Shown here: positions 1-10,026 of the stretch, piece after piece
Layout of the letters: each line of letters begins with the position of its first letter
How positions within the stretch are numbered: position 1 is the stretch's first letter
Origin: an uncultured Aquimarina sp.
GTDB taxonomy: Bacteria; Bacteroidota; Bacteroidia; Flavobacteriales; Flavobacteriaceae
Assembly (NCBI GenBank): GCA_947496355.1
Contig: CANMCO010000006.1
Location: 124,001-188,000, forward strand
DNA length: 64,000 nucleotides
Direction of reading: 5' to 3'
The notes under the pieces: generated by a model
What the model was told of the DNA's origin: nothing
The model's database searches: none
The model's input: the letters and a program-made list of their open reading frames with translations, nothing else
Position numbers and translations under genes: made by a program

Positions 1-2
1 TC

Positions 3-74
3 AAAGCAAATGAAGATATTAGAGAATTTATAACCAAATCCTCTACAAATATTAACAAAGGGTCTAAATATTAA
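3..74 (+). CDS. Possible C-terminal tail of a gene cut by the left edge
   Basis: An open frame runs from the window edge through 23 codons to a TAA at 72-74 and ends in residues KGSKY. The composition (NEDIREFITK) looks like an amphipathic protein C-terminus. It lies 20 bases before the DUF3291 gene and on the same strand, so it could be the last gene of an upstream operon. It is too short to assign to a family, and chance cannot be excluded. Confidence 0.3.
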   Translation, partial: KANEDIREFITKSSTNINKGSKY

Positions 75-94
75 CCAAACACCGAAGAAACAGC

Positions 95-559
95 ATGCAT
101 TTAGCACAGGTAAATATTGCAGAGATGATAGCTCCTATCAATGATCCCGTTATGGCAGATTTTGTAAATAATCTTGATCGCATCAATGCTCTGGCAGAGG
201 AAAGTAGTGGTTTTATCTGGAGGCTTAAAGGTGATGAAGGTAATGCCACAGCCATTACTGTCTTTGACAATATTTTTTTGATTATTAATATGTCTGTTTG
301 GAAAGATATCGATACATTATTTGACTTTACTTATAAAACAGTACATGTAGAAATCTTAAAACGAAAAAAAGAATGGTTTAAAAACATGCCAAGGATGCAC
401 ATGGCATTTTGGTACATAGAAAATGATCATGAGCCTACACCCGAAGAAGCAAAAGAGCGATTATACTACTTACAGGAACACGGAGAGACTCCATATGCGT
501 TTTCATTTAAAAAGAAGTTTACAGAAAAAGAGGCACAAGAATACATAGTTAAAAATTGA
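95..559 (+). CDS. DUF3291 domain-containing protein
   Basis: 154 residues covering essentially a whole DUF3291 domain, a single-domain family of the dimeric alpha-beta barrel (antibiotic-monooxygenase-like) type. Typical features are the opening MHLAQVNIAEM, the W-R-L-K segment after a glycine near residue 40, and the WYIENDHEPTPEEAKERL segment near residues 108-125, where family members have a conserved Trp followed by a proline-rich turn. There is no signal peptide or membrane segment, so it is cytoplasmic. The biochemical role of the family is not established. The ATG at 95 gives the usual family N-terminus. Confidence 0.8.
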   Translation: MHLAQVNIAEMIAPINDPVMADFVNNLDRINALAEESSGFIWRLKGDEGNATAITVFDNIFLIINMSVWKDIDTLFDFTYKTVHVEILKRKKEWFKNMPRMHMAFWYIENDHEPTPEEAKERLYYLQEHGETPYAFSFKKKFTEKEAQEYIVKN

Positions 560-579
560 ATGACCTAATAAATTAAAAC

Positions 580-1167
580 ATGCCCGGTATTTCGACAATA
601 AGAACCCTTATATTTTTCATTTGCTATTGCTATGGGTTTACCACGTACGGGCAAATCAAGTTCGAAAGAGAATACCGTATAAAACCTGAACAAGTTCCCG
701 GTGCTGCCATGACTTTTATAGATTCTTGTTTTAAAGAACAAAAGGTAAAATGGTATGTCGAAGAAAGTCAAGATGGAAAAACCTACGAGGCTAAGACTTT
801 TTTCAATAATACTAAATATAGTATTGAGTTTGATACTATTGGCAACCCTCTGGATGTAGAACAAAAAATAGCATTTAAGCGTCTTAAAAATGACTTGAAA
901 AACGACATAACAGCAACACTAGATGCCCTTTTTGTGAAGCACCAGATAATAAAAACTCAAATTCAATGGAAAGCAGATCGTGAAACTCTTTTAAAACTAA
1001 TAAAAAACTCCAGCAGTACAGAATCTTACGCTTTGCATTATGAGATTATACTTAAAGCCAAAAAAGAAGGGGTTTTCAAGAAGTATGAGATACTTTTTGA
1101 TAGTAGCGGGACTGCACAAAAAGTTCTTGAAATTACTCAAAGGCCTACAGATAATCTGGAATTTTAA
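580..1167 (+). CDS. PepSY-like putative periplasmic protein
   Basis: 195 residues. An N-terminal hydrophobic stretch (about residues 8-24, ending TYGQ) looks like a signal peptide, so export to the periplasm is inferred. The rest resembles the PepSY-like / beta-lactamase-inhibitor-like fold common in Bacteroidota: an amphipathic helix (GAAMTFIDSCF) followed by a W-Y-x-E strand and a K-T-Y-E-A strand, a pattern that occurs again less clearly in the second half. It sits 20 bases upstream of the DUF2490 gene on the same strand, so the two are probably co-transcribed. The function is unknown; such proteins usually bind peptides or partner proteins. Confidence 0.55.
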   Translation: MPGISTIRTLIFFICYCYGFTTYGQIKFEREYRIKPEQVPGAAMTFIDSCFKEQKVKWYVEESQDGKTYEAKTFFNNTKYSIEFDTIGNPLDVEQKIAFKRLKNDLKNDITATLDALFVKHQIIKTQIQWKADRETLLKLIKNSSSTESYALHYEIILKAKKEGVFKKYEILFDSSGTAQKVLEITQRPTDNLEF

Positions 1168-1187
1168 AAGAGAGGAATGCTTGTGAT

Positions 1188-1883
1188 ATGAGAAAAGTTT
1201 TAGTCATGTTTTTATTTCTGTTTTTTGTTCAATCTGTAGATGCACAATCTTCTTTTTCTTCTGGTATTTTACCTCGAGTACGAGTATCAGCCAAAGTAAC
1301 GGAAGGAATAAAGTGGGTGAACGGTATCGAATCAAGACAACTCTTTGTTGATGACACAAAGGATGAGTCTCTAGACTATGAATATGTACTTACAGATATA
1401 TCATCATTACTTTCTATGAAGATTGGAGCTAATGGAGCAGTCAACGGAGGGTACTTATTAAGATTTGAAGGTGACGAAGTAATTCATAGGGCTATTCAGC
1501 AGTTTACCATTGTGCAAAATTATGATATTATACGATTGGGGCATCGATTTGTAACCGATCAAACTTTTAGCAAAAATAAATTACCAGAATTTAGATTACG
1601 TTACCGTATAGCATTAGAAAAACCACTTTCGGGAAGTGAGATAGATCCGAAAGAATTTTATTTTAAACTAAGTAATGAATACCTTTTAAAGTTTCAAAGT
1701 TCAGAATCAGAGCTAGAGACCAGGATATTACCGTTTTTAGGATACGAAATTGATAAAAACAATAAAATAGAGTTGGGATTAGACTATCGTTTGGATGGGT
1801 TATTAACATCTGGTTCAGAAAATGATCTTTGGCTTAGTATTAATTGGTTCTATACTCTTAAAATGAAGCGCAAATCAATATGA
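1188..1883 (+). CDS. DUF2490 family outer-membrane beta-barrel protein
   Basis: 231 residues with a cleavable signal peptide (hydrophobic residues 4-17, then VDAQ) and then alternating polar and hydrophobic strands typical of DUF2490, a small predicted outer-membrane barrel. The family-like central segment is RLGHRFVTDQTF followed by the LRYRI strand near residue 140. The chain ends on aromatic strands (WLSINWFYTL) followed by a short basic tail. A second DUF2490 gene lies at 34339. It follows the PepSY-like gene at 20 bases and probably shares its transcript. The ligand or role is unknown. Confidence 0.7.
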   Translation: MRKVLVMFLFLFFVQSVDAQSSFSSGILPRVRVSAKVTEGIKWVNGIESRQLFVDDTKDESLDYEYVLTDISSLLSMKIGANGAVNGGYLLRFEGDEVIHRAIQQFTIVQNYDIIRLGHRFVTDQTFSKNKLPEFRLRYRIALEKPLSGSEIDPKEFYFKLSNEYLLKFQSSESELETRILPFLGYEIDKNNKIELGLDYRLDGLLTSGSENDLWLSINWFYTLKMKRKSI

Positions 1884-1962
1884 CATATGAACCAGGTTTT
1901 AACCATTTGTTATTATAATTTCTTATGTCAAAACTATAAATTTCATCACAAAAAAAATATTT

Positions 1963-2973
1963 ATGTCGGCAATCATCAAAATTAAACCTTTAGGCTTTCC
2001 TTGGGAAACCAGCGATCCATTTCTGTTTTGTGCATATCATGAAGATCAATATCCAAAAGGAAATCTGGATTTAGGCCCTGCAGCATCTTTAGAAGGAAGA
2101 AATATAGGACAAGATTTCACCCTTAAAGATGGATGGCGTATGTATCATGGAACTAAAGTACCTGGATTTCCGGCACATCCGCATCGTGGTTTTGAGACTG
2201 TAACTGTTGTTCAAAAAGGATTAGTAGATCATTCAGATTCATTGGGTGCGGCCGGACGATTTGGTAATGGCGATGTGCAATGGATGACCGCTGGTAAAGG
2301 TGTACAACATTCAGAAATGTTTCCATTGTTGAATGCTGAAAAAGAAAACCCTTTTTTGTTGTTTCAGATCTGGCTCAATCTCCCCAGAGATAAAAAAATG
2401 GTAGCACCACATTTTAAGATGTTATGGAATGAAGAAATCCCTAAAGTAACTCTTACAGATAAAGATACTAATACAATTGAAATAATATTGATTGCAGGAA
2501 AACTGAACAACAAAACAGCTCCAGATCCCGCTCCAGATTCTTGGGCTGCCAACCCAGATAATGAAGTCGCCATATGGACAATAAAAATGGGCCCTAATGC
2601 AATATACATGTTTCCAAAAGCCTCAGAAGGAATAAACAGATCCCTATATTTTTTTAAAGGCAACGAAATTACTTCAGAAGGATATACCATTCCTGTAAAT
2701 CATGAAATTGTTCTTGCTGCAAATCAAGAATTCAAAATAAAGAATGGTGATACCGAAGCACACATGTTAATGCTGCAGGGAAGACCAATTAATGAAACGG
2801 TAATAAAAAATGGGCCTTTTGTTATGAATAGTCAGATCGAGATCAGAGAAGCAATTCAAGAGTACCAGCAAACAGAATTTGGAGGATGGCCATGGCCAAG
2901 TCATGATCACGTACATGATAAATCCAAAGGTAGGTTTGCCTTATACCCAGACGGGAAGGAAATAAAAATGTAA
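1963..2973 (+). CDS. Pirin family protein
   Basis: 336 residues, a bicupin of the pirin family. The metal ligands are visible in the N-terminal cupin: H72 and H74 in [10 protein letters not shown], then H116 and E118 in VQHSEMFP. The second cupin, about residues 170-300, is followed by a tail with WPWPSHDH. Pirins bind Fe or related metals; bacterial members act as quercetinases or as modulators of metabolic enzymes, and the substrate here cannot be read from sequence. It is cytoplasmic. It stands alone, with 80 bases upstream and about 110 bases before the first sensor kinase. Confidence 0.9.
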   Translation: MSAIIKIKPLGFPWETSDPFLFCAYHEDQYPKGNLDLGPAASLEGRNIGQDFTLKDGWRMYHGTKVPGFPAHPHRGFETVTVVQKGLVDHSDSLGAAGRFGNGDVQWMTAGKGVQHSEMFPLLNAEKENPFLLFQIWLNLPRDKKMVAPHFKMLWNEEIPKVTLTDKDTNTIEIILIAGKLNNKTAPDPAPDSWAANPDNEVAIWTIKMGPNAIYMFPKASEGINRSLYFFKGNEITSEGYTIPVNHEIVLAANQEFKIKNGDTEAHMLMLQGRPINETVIKNGPFVMNSQIEIREAIQEYQQTEFGGWPWPSHDHVHDKSKGRFALYPDGKEIKM

Positions 2974-3081
2974 TTTATGTTTATCATTAACAGGTGATAA
3001 AATAATTATTAATTGTAAAATGTTGATAGTAATATTTCCATTATTACATATTTTTATATTAGAAAAGAACTAGAACTCATT

Positions 3082-5151
3082 ATGCAAATGTATTACGGAA
3101 AATCACTTATTTTACCGCTATTACTTTTATTGTATTTGTCTCTGTTTTTTTCCTGTTCGCAAAGGGATTTACTAACAAGCGAAGAAAGGAAGTGGTTGAC
3201 CGAAAATGATAAAATTACAATCGCGTTTTTTCCATATTACCCACCCTATGAATTCATAAATGAAAATAATACTATTGAAGGTATTTTTATAGAGTACATC
3301 AATTTAATCGAAAGTAAAATAAATCACAAATTTAAAAGAAAGTACTACTTCAATTGGCCAGAGCTGATGGAAGATTTAAAAAACGAGAAGATTGATATCG
3401 TTATGCAGATACAATCTACAAAAGATCGAAACACCTACTTAAATTTTTATGCCGAACTTTTTGAGTCACCTCATGTAATTACTACAAGAAAAAACTCTGA
3501 TCTGGGAAATCGAATCACCGATTTTCAGAACAAAACTGTAACTGTTCCAGAGGATTATGCAATTTTTGAAAATCTAAAACGTAAATATCCAAATCTTACA
3601 TTTATTGAGGATGAAAATGATTTGACGTGTCTTCAGAAATTAAACTCGGGAGAATATGATGCTTACATTGGACCAAGAGCGGTAGTTAATTACCTGATCA
3701 GGACACAAAATCTGACTAATCTAACTATTACCGGAGAAACTAATCTAACCTATAAACCAGGAATTGGAGTCCTTAAAAGTAATGAAGTACTCAGTCAAAT
3801 TTTTCAAAAAGTAATTGATGAAATTTCTGAATCAGAAAGTCAAGAGATTATTGAAAATTGGCTGTATATAAAAACAAAACCGTTTTACAAAAAAACAGAT
3901 TTCCTAATACCCTTAGGGATTTTAATATTATCAGGAGGGTTAATCATTCTAATGATTAATTTTTACTTGGGATTTATAGTCAACAGAAAAACCAAAGAGC
4001 TTCGAATCGCAAAAGAAGTTGCAGAAAAAGACAATCAATTAAAAGCAGCCTTTATTCGTAATGTATCCTATGAAATCAGGACACCAATGAACAATGTTAT
4101 AGGTTTTTCAAAATTTCTGAATGAGCCCAAACTCACAGACAAAAACAAAGCAAAATACGCCAATATCATAATCAATAGTGGTAAAAAACTAATTCATAGT
4201 GTAGATAACATCCTACAAATCTCACAACTTCAAACAGAACAAGTAGATCTTCATATTGAAGAGGTAGATGTATCTGAAACTCTGAATGATATTTATAATC
4301 TTTTTGAAGAACAAGCAAAAGAAAAGAGCATATCATTAATACTTAATAATAACCTGAAAGAAAATCAACAATTCATAGCAACTGATAAATCAAAGCTTAC
4401 CAAAATTATTCATAATTTGGTTGAAAATTCTATCAATTTCACTGAAAAAGGAGCAGTTCTTATTTCATGTATTGTACAAAACTCATCTCTAATTATCACT
4501 ATAAGAGATTCCGGAGTAGGAATGTACAATAAGGATCGACAGCTTATACTTGAAAAAGATTATAAATCTGTGAATCAAATATCAGAAAAAAACGGAGGAC
4601 TGGGATTAGGGTTACTCATTGCAAAGGAACATACAAAATTAATGAGAGGTAAATTATCTTTTTCATCTATTCTTACCAAAGGTTCTACCTTTAGGCTAGA
4701 ATTGCCATATCACCCTTTGGATCATAGTAATTCTCCTACACTATCCTATACAAATGTAGATGGTACCAAAACGAAACAATATATAGTTTTAATAGCAGAA
4801 GATGGTGAGGTTAATTTTATATTTCTCAAAACAATTTTATCAAAAATAGAAGAGTATAACTTTACCATTCATAGAGCTAAAAACGGAAAAGAAGCTGTTA
4901 TATTTTGTATAAAAAACAAACAGGTTAATATTGTTTTCATGGACATAAAAATGCCAAAAATGAATGGATACGAAGCAACTAGAATAATAAAGAAAATGAA
5001 CCCCAAATTACCTATTATTGCACAAACAGCATACTCTACAAATGAAGACATTCAAAATGCCCTTAATGCCGGTTGTGATAATTTCATATCAAAACCCATA
5101 CATCCCAAAACGCTAAGAAAAATATTAAAAAAGCACCTTCAGGTTTCTTAA
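3082..5151 (+). CDS. Hybrid sensor kinase 1 (SBP-like sensor, HisKA, HATPase, REC) lacking the H-box histidine
   Basis: 689 residues. In order: a lipoprotein-like signal (LFFSC, Cys25), a periplasmic solute-binding domain of the SBP_bac_3 type as in BvgS/EvgS (about 40-265), one membrane segment (about 275-300), HisKA (about 322-388), HATPase (about 432-545) and a C-terminal receiver (about 565-685) with Asp621 in FMDIKMP. The phosphorylation motif reads NVSYEIRTPMN: Tyr330 replaces the invariant His found in both paralogues downstream. The ATP site is largely kept (N-box ENSINFT, DSGVGM, GGLGLGL). It therefore probably cannot autophosphorylate on this site but could trans-phosphorylate a partner, and its receiver is intact. 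First of three tandem paralogues. Confidence 0.9.
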   Translation: MQMYYGKSLILPLLLLLYLSLFFSCSQRDLLTSEERKWLTENDKITIAFFPYYPPYEFINENNTIEGIFIEYINLIESKINHKFKRKYYFNWPELMEDLKNEKIDIVMQIQSTKDRNTYLNFYAELFESPHVITTRKNSDLGNRITDFQNKTVTVPEDYAIFENLKRKYPNLTFIEDENDLTCLQKLNSGEYDAYIGPRAVVNYLIRTQNLTNLTITGETNLTYKPGIGVLKSNEVLSQIFQKVIDEISESESQEIIENWLYIKTKPFYKKTDFLIPLGILILSGGLIILMINFYLGFIVNRKTKELRIAKEVAEKDNQLKAAFIRNVSYEIRTPMNNVIGFSKFLNEPKLTDKNKAKYANIIINSGKKLIHSVDNILQISQLQTEQVDLHIEEVDVSETLNDIYNLFEEQAKEKSISLILNNNLKENQQFIATDKSKLTKIIHNLVENSINFTEKGAVLISCIVQNSSLIITIRDSGVGMYNKDRQLILEKDYKSVNQISEKNGGLGLGLLIAKEHTKLMRGKLSFSSILTKGSTFRLELPYHPLDHSNSPTLSYTNVDGTKTKQYIVLIAEDGEVNFIFLKTILSKIEEYNFTIHRAKNGKEAVIFCIKNKQVNIVFMDIKMPKMNGYEATRIIKKMNPKLPIIAQTAYSTNEDIQNALNAGCDNFISKPIHPKTLRKILKKHLQVS

Positions 5152-5250
5152 TTTTTTTTATTATACTGTAACGTTATAAATCTATAGAAGTGATTTTCTA
5201 TGACGTAAACACCATTAAGAATTAATCATAAAATATCACCAGCTATTTCT

Positions 5251-5280
5251 TTTGAAAGAGTAATGATTATAGTATCTTTA
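5251..5280 (+). promoter_or_regulatory. Promoter of the second sensor-kinase gene
   Basis: TTTG at 5251-5254 and TATCTTTA at 5273-5280 are separated by 18 bases after the TTG, close to the Bacteroidota pattern TTG-N(17-23)-TAnnTTTG. The third kinase gene has the same TATCTTTA at 7035-7042, which suggests the paralogues kept related promoters rather than forming one operon. Confidence 0.5.
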
Positions 5281-5324
5281 ATATACTAGCAATAATAATA
5301 AGAGAGCTATTTTATACTAATATT

Positions 5325-6959
5325 ATGGTAAAGAAACTAGAGTATACTTTTCTTGTGATTTTTGCTTGCATAGGTCTTTTTTCATGCGCCAAAGTAGATG
5401 TTTTAGACAAAACTGAAAAAGCATGGTTAAAAAGTAATAGCGACCTATCGATAGCCGTTTTTCCCTATTATGCTCCTTATCAATTCATTAATAACAATAG
5501 GAAAATAGATGGGGTTCTTATCGATTACTTCGGCCTTATTGAAAACAAAATTGATTATAAATTTAAAAGGAAGTTGTATACTAATTGGGAACAATTATTA
5601 AAGGATGCAAAAAATGGTAAAGTTGATATCATCCTTGAAATACAACAAACATATACTCGAGATGCTTATCTTAATTTTTACTCTCAACTTTTTGAATCTG
5701 ACTATACCATTGTGACCCGAAAAGATGTTGATTACGGTTCAAAATTAAAGGATTATTATGATAAAACCATAACCGTTCCTCAAAACTATGGTATTCACGA
5801 ACTCCTTCAAGAACAAGAAAAAAAACTCTCGATCGCTACAGAAATTGATGACTTAACATGTTTGAGACAAGTTAGTAATGGTAAGTATCATGCTTATATT
5901 GGCCCTAAAGCCGTAGCCAATTATCTTATTAAAACAGAAAACCTCAATAATCTCAAACTTGTATCAGAAACAAAGTATAGTTATGCCCCTAGCATGGCGG
6001 TACAAAAAAATAATCAGATTCTAAATCAAATTATTACAAAGGTTTCTAAAAGTATTACAGATAGTGAAAAAGAAATAATCTTTGACAATTGGTTATATCA
6101 CAATGTTGTCCCTTTCTATAAGAGAACAAAGTTTTGGGTAGTTTTTGCTATAGCCGCTTTTTCTCTAATGCTCATTATTTTAGGATTAAACAGGTATCTT
6201 AAATTTCTTATCAGGAAAAAAACAAAAGAATTAATCATTGCTAAAGAGCTTGCAGAAGAAAGTAATCGATTAAAAACAACATTTATACATAATATTTCTC
6301 ATGAAATTAGAACTCCAATGAATGGTATTATCGGTTTTTCAGAACTACTTAATGATCCAAAATTAACTAGTGAAGAACAAGAACAGTATACAAAAATAGT
6401 AATGGACAGCAGTAATCAATTAATCAATATCATTGGGGATATTACTGAAATTTCAAAATTACAAACCAATCAAGTACAGGTCAATACAGAAAAAACAGAC
6501 CTAAATGAAATCATTGAGGCATTATCTTCTGAATTTCAGGATAAAGCAAAAAACAAGGGGATCACAATCAGTTTGATAAATAAGCTAATCCCGCCCGATA
6601 ATATGGTACAAATTGATAAACCAAAAATTTATAAGATTTTGTATAACCTCATAGATAACGCCATTAAATTCACGAATCATGGTGGAGTAGAAATTTCTTC
6701 TCGATTACAGAATAACCAGCTTATATTTAGTATAAAAGATACAGGGATTGGTATCCAGCAAAAGGATCAGGAGTTAATTTTTAGAAATTTCTCTCAATCA
6801 GATAAGGATATTACAAAAATTTATGATGGCCTGGGGCTGGGATTATCTATCTCAAGAAAAAATGCACGACTTCTTGGTGGTGATATTTCATTTACTTCTG
6901 TTCTTAATGAGGGATCCACTTTTGTTTTGAAGCTACCACATTACCCAATTAATGATTAG
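5325..6959 (+). CDS. Sensor histidine kinase 2 (SBP-like sensor, HisKA, HATPase; no receiver)
   Basis: 544 residues with a lipoprotein-like signal ending LFSC (Cys21), an SBP_bac_3 sensor (about 42-262), a membrane segment (about 268-290), HisKA with intact His326 in [11 protein letters not shown], and HATPase (about 427-538) with N-box DNAIKFT, DTGIGI and GLGLGL. The protein stops right after the HATPase (KLPHYPIND), where the two paralogues continue about 150 residues into a receiver domain. No leftover receiver sequence is visible between 6960 and the next gene, so the loss looks clean. It would need a receiver in trans; the neighbour kinases supply candidates. Confidence 0.9.
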   Translation: MVKKLEYTFLVIFACIGLFSCAKVDVLDKTEKAWLKSNSDLSIAVFPYYAPYQFINNNRKIDGVLIDYFGLIENKIDYKFKRKLYTNWEQLLKDAKNGKVDIILEIQQTYTRDAYLNFYSQLFESDYTIVTRKDVDYGSKLKDYYDKTITVPQNYGIHELLQEQEKKLSIATEIDDLTCLRQVSNGKYHAYIGPKAVANYLIKTENLNNLKLVSETKYSYAPSMAVQKNNQILNQIITKVSKSITDSEKEIIFDNWLYHNVVPFYKRTKFWVVFAIAAFSLMLIILGLNRYLKFLIRKKTKELIIAKELAEESNRLKTTFIHNISHEIRTPMNGIIGFSELLNDPKLTSEEQEQYTKIVMDSSNQLINIIGDITEISKLQTNQVQVNTEKTDLNEIIEALSSEFQDKAKNKGITISLINKLIPPDNMVQIDKPKIYKILYNLIDNAIKFTNHGGVEISSRLQNNQLIFSIKDTGIGIQQKDQELIFRNFSQSDKDITKIYDGLGLGLSISRKNARLLGGDISFTSVLNEGSTFVLKLPHYPIND

Positions 6960-7083
6960 CCAATTACTCAATAAACTTTATCTGTAAAAGCATAATTTTT
7001 AAGTCTCGTATTTTTAAAAGTGTTACTATTATACTATCTTTATTAAAGAAATGTTAAAGCAAACCCTGAAGAAAACCTATGTA

Positions 7084-9162
7084 ATGCCAAAAAAATTACC
7101 CCTTTTCTTACTTCTTACCATGGTTCTTGTTCTATACTCATCTTGCTCATCGAACGATTCGATATTGAGTAAAAAGCAAAATGAATGGCTACAACAACAG
7201 GATAGTATTAAAGTGGCAATTTATCCTTTTCACCCTCCATATCAAATTATTAATGCACAAGGTAGTGTAGATGGTGTATTTACTGAATACCTAGAGCTTA
7301 TTGAAGAAAAAATCGGATATAAATTTCATCAAAAAATTTATAATACCTGGCCAGATTTGATGGATGATGTAAGAAATGAGAGAGTGGATCTCATTGTCGA
7401 AATACATCCTACAGAAAAACGAAAAGAATACCTAAATTTTTATGCTTTTCTGTTCGAAAGCCCTCATATGATTATAACCCGGAAATCAGATAGCCAGCAA
7501 AGAAAAATTTCTGACTATAGTGATAAAACGATAGTTCTCCCCAAAGATTATGCAATTGCTGAAATCTTAAAAAACAAGTATCCCAATTACAATTTTGCCA
7601 TCGGCGGTAAAGATGATTTAGAATGTTTGCAAAAATTAAGTTCAGGTGAATATGATGCATATATAGGTCCCAAAGCAGTAGCACATTATTTAATAAGAAC
7701 CAAAAACTTAAATAATTTAAAAATTGCAGGAGAAACGGGTCTAAGCTACAAAACTGGCCTTGCAGTTTTTAAGAAAAATACCATTCTTAATGACATTATA
7801 GCCAGTGCAACCAAAGCTATATCAAGAAAAGAAAAGCAAACTATGCTGGATAATTGGATGTTCAATGTTGTAACGCCATTTTACCAAAAAACTCAATTTT
7901 GGATAGCTTTCTCTATAGGCATTATACTTATTCTTTTTTCTATATTACTAATCAATAGGTATCTTAAATTTAAAATAAGACAAAAAACAAAAGAATTAAG
8001 GATCGCAAAAGAAAATGCTGAAAACAGCAATCAACTTAAAACCAACTTTATCCATAACATTTCTCATGAAATTAGGACACCTATGAATGGTATAATAGGG
8101 TTTTCAGAATTTCTGAATGACCCCAGTTTAACTCAAGAACAACGCAAAGAATACACTAATATTATTATTAATAGTAGTCAACAATTAATGCATATAATTG
8201 ATGACATTATGGAAATCTCTAAACTAAGATCTAAACAATTCGAAATCCTCGAAGAGGAAACAGATTTACCCGATTTGTTTAAAAAACTGATTTCTGATTT
8301 CGAAATTACGGCAAAAGAAAAAAATGTAGTATTACATTATGAAAATGAGATCCCACTAGATCAATCACTTATTTTAATAGATAAATCTAAAGTAAACAAG
8401 ATACTCAACAAACTTATAGACAATGCAATTAAATTTACCTCTATAGGTTCTGTAAAAATTCATAGTTCTATTCAGAAAAATTTATTAATAATTACTATTG
8501 AAGATACAGGAATAGGAATTAACCCTGAAGATCAAAAAATTATATTTAATAGTTTTTCGCAATCAGAGAAGGAAATTGCAAGAACTTACGGTGGCTTAGG
8601 ACTAGGATTAACTATTGCCAAAGAAAATGCCAATATAATAAAAGGAAAAATTTCATTTACATCAAAAATGGATAAAGGATCTTCCTTTACTCTCACTGTA
8701 CCATATCGCCCAATAATTACATCCAATAAAAATAGTATGAAATCAGATTCTGATGAAAATTATGTTAAACCATTTAAGCACGTAATTCTTATAGCTGAAG
8801 ATGGAGAAGTTAATTTCTTATTTCTTAAAACCATTCTACAAAAAATGGAAGGATATAAGTTTATTATTCATAGAGCAGAGAATGGAAAAAAAGCCGTAGA
8901 CATATGTCAGGAAAATAAAAATATCGATCTTGTTTTAATGGATATTAAAATGCCAATAATGGATGGGTATGTGGCTACTAGAAAGATTAAAAATTTAAGA
9001 CCAAAACTGCCGGTTATTGCACAAACAGCATATTCTACAGCAGAAGATATACAAAGAGCCTTAAATGCAGGTTGTGACGACTTCGTGTCTAAACCTGTAG
9101 ACCATAAAATTCTTAAACCAATGCTTAAAAAGTATTTTTCTTTTTTCCAGAATCAAAATTAA
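7084..9162 (+). CDS. Hybrid sensor histidine kinase 3 (complete: SBP-like sensor, HisKA, HATPase, REC)
   Basis: 692 residues from the ATG at 7084. This start is preferred over an in-frame ATG at 7051 because it gives a compact 21-residue lipoprotein signal (MPKKLPL to SSC) and because a TATCTTTA -7 element at 7035-7042 would leave almost no leader before 7051. Domains follow the same order as in the first kinase: SBP_bac_3 sensor, membrane segment, HisKA with His328 ([11 protein letters not shown]), HATPase, and receiver with Asp620 (LMDIKMP). It is the only member of the trio with both His and Asp sites. No Hpt domain or DNA-binding regulator is encoded nearby, so the output is not in this window. 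Confidence 0.9.
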   Translation: MPKKLPLFLLLTMVLVLYSSCSSNDSILSKKQNEWLQQQDSIKVAIYPFHPPYQIINAQGSVDGVFTEYLELIEEKIGYKFHQKIYNTWPDLMDDVRNERVDLIVEIHPTEKRKEYLNFYAFLFESPHMIITRKSDSQQRKISDYSDKTIVLPKDYAIAEILKNKYPNYNFAIGGKDDLECLQKLSSGEYDAYIGPKAVAHYLIRTKNLNNLKIAGETGLSYKTGLAVFKKNTILNDIIASATKAISRKEKQTMLDNWMFNVVTPFYQKTQFWIAFSIGIILILFSILLINRYLKFKIRQKTKELRIAKENAENSNQLKTNFIHNISHEIRTPMNGIIGFSEFLNDPSLTQEQRKEYTNIIINSSQQLMHIIDDIMEISKLRSKQFEILEEETDLPDLFKKLISDFEITAKEKNVVLHYENEIPLDQSLILIDKSKVNKILNKLIDNAIKFTSIGSVKIHSSIQKNLLIITIEDTGIGINPEDQKIIFNSFSQSEKEIARTYGGLGLGLTIAKENANIIKGKISFTSKMDKGSSFTLTVPYRPIITSNKNSMKSDSDENYVKPFKHVILIAEDGEVNFLFLKTILQKMEGYKFIIHRAENGKKAVDICQENKNIDLVLMDIKMPIMDGYVATRKIKNLRPKLPVIAQTAYSTAEDIQRALNAGCDDFVSKPVDHKILKPMLKKYFSFFQNQN

Positions 9163-9164
9163 AT

Positions 9165-9992
9165 TTGACATCTTTAAAACAGCAATATTTAGGTTTCTTA
9201 AACGGTAATTCTTTATGGAATTCTGAAACTCTTTTTGGTTTATCACGGTTTAATTTTGAAGAATTATCTAAAGAGGTCGCACGACCAAATAGTATTAGCA
9301 TAACTATACCTGATAATGAAGTATTAGGTAAACGTATCGAGGTTTTTTTTGAATACTGTATTGAAACTTCCGAAAACTATGAAGTGATTGCAAAAAACCT
9401 ACAAGTTTTCAAAGAAAAAATTACGATTGGTGAATTAGATTTCTTGATTAGAGATTTACAAAACGACAAGGTTATTCATATCGAATTGATCTACAAGTTT
9501 TACCTATACGATCCTAGTATGAATCAAGAGTTTGATCGATGGATTGGACCAAATCGCAAAGATTCTTTGCTTCAAAAAATAGACAAACTAAAAAACAAAC
9601 AACTTCCGCTACTATTTAGAGATGAAACCACGTCTGTTTTAGAGCATTTCAATTTGAGAGCATCCACAATCAACCAAAAAGTATGTTTTTTAGCCAATTT
9701 GTTTATCCCTTATTCGCATCGCGATGAAAGTATGCCCCATCTTAATAAGAATTGTATTGTTGGATATTGGATGAGACTTGAAGAATTTATTGTTGAAGAA
9801 CACACTTCCTTTCTTTTTTATATACCCAAAAAACAAAACTGGGGTATAAACCCAAAATACAATGTGATGTGGTTTTCTTTTGAAGATATTTGCAATGAAG
9901 TCCAACTATATCTATCACAAAAAAAATCTCCATTAGTTTGGGTAAAAACTAATGAAGATTCCTATAAAAAACTTTTCATTATTTGGTGGTAA
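9165..9992 (+). CDS. DUF1853 family protein
   Basis: 275 residues matching the DUF1853 pattern: an N-terminal LxNGNSLWNSETLF-like segment, EVFFEYCIE near residue 65, ITIGELDFLIRD near 100 followed by HIELIYKFYLYD, and W-I-G-P-N-R-K-D near 127. The combination of Glu, Asp and Lys in ELDFL and IELIYKF recalls the PD-(D/E)XK nuclease fold, but that is an inference. The start is a TTG two bases after the stop of the kinase gene, so it is probably read through from that transcript. The function is unknown. Confidence 0.75.
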   Translation: MTSLKQQYLGFLNGNSLWNSETLFGLSRFNFEELSKEVARPNSISITIPDNEVLGKRIEVFFEYCIETSENYEVIAKNLQVFKEKITIGELDFLIRDLQNDKVIHIELIYKFYLYDPSMNQEFDRWIGPNRKDSLLQKIDKLKNKQLPLLFRDETTSVLEHFNLRASTINQKVCFLANLFIPYSHRDESMPHLNKNCIVGYWMRLEEFIVEEHTSFLFYIPKKQNWGINPKYNVMWFSFEDICNEVQLYLSQKKSPLVWVKTNEDSYKKLFIIWW

Positions 9993-10026
9993 TTATACTC
10001 TTTGGTTATTATTCTTAATCCAAATC

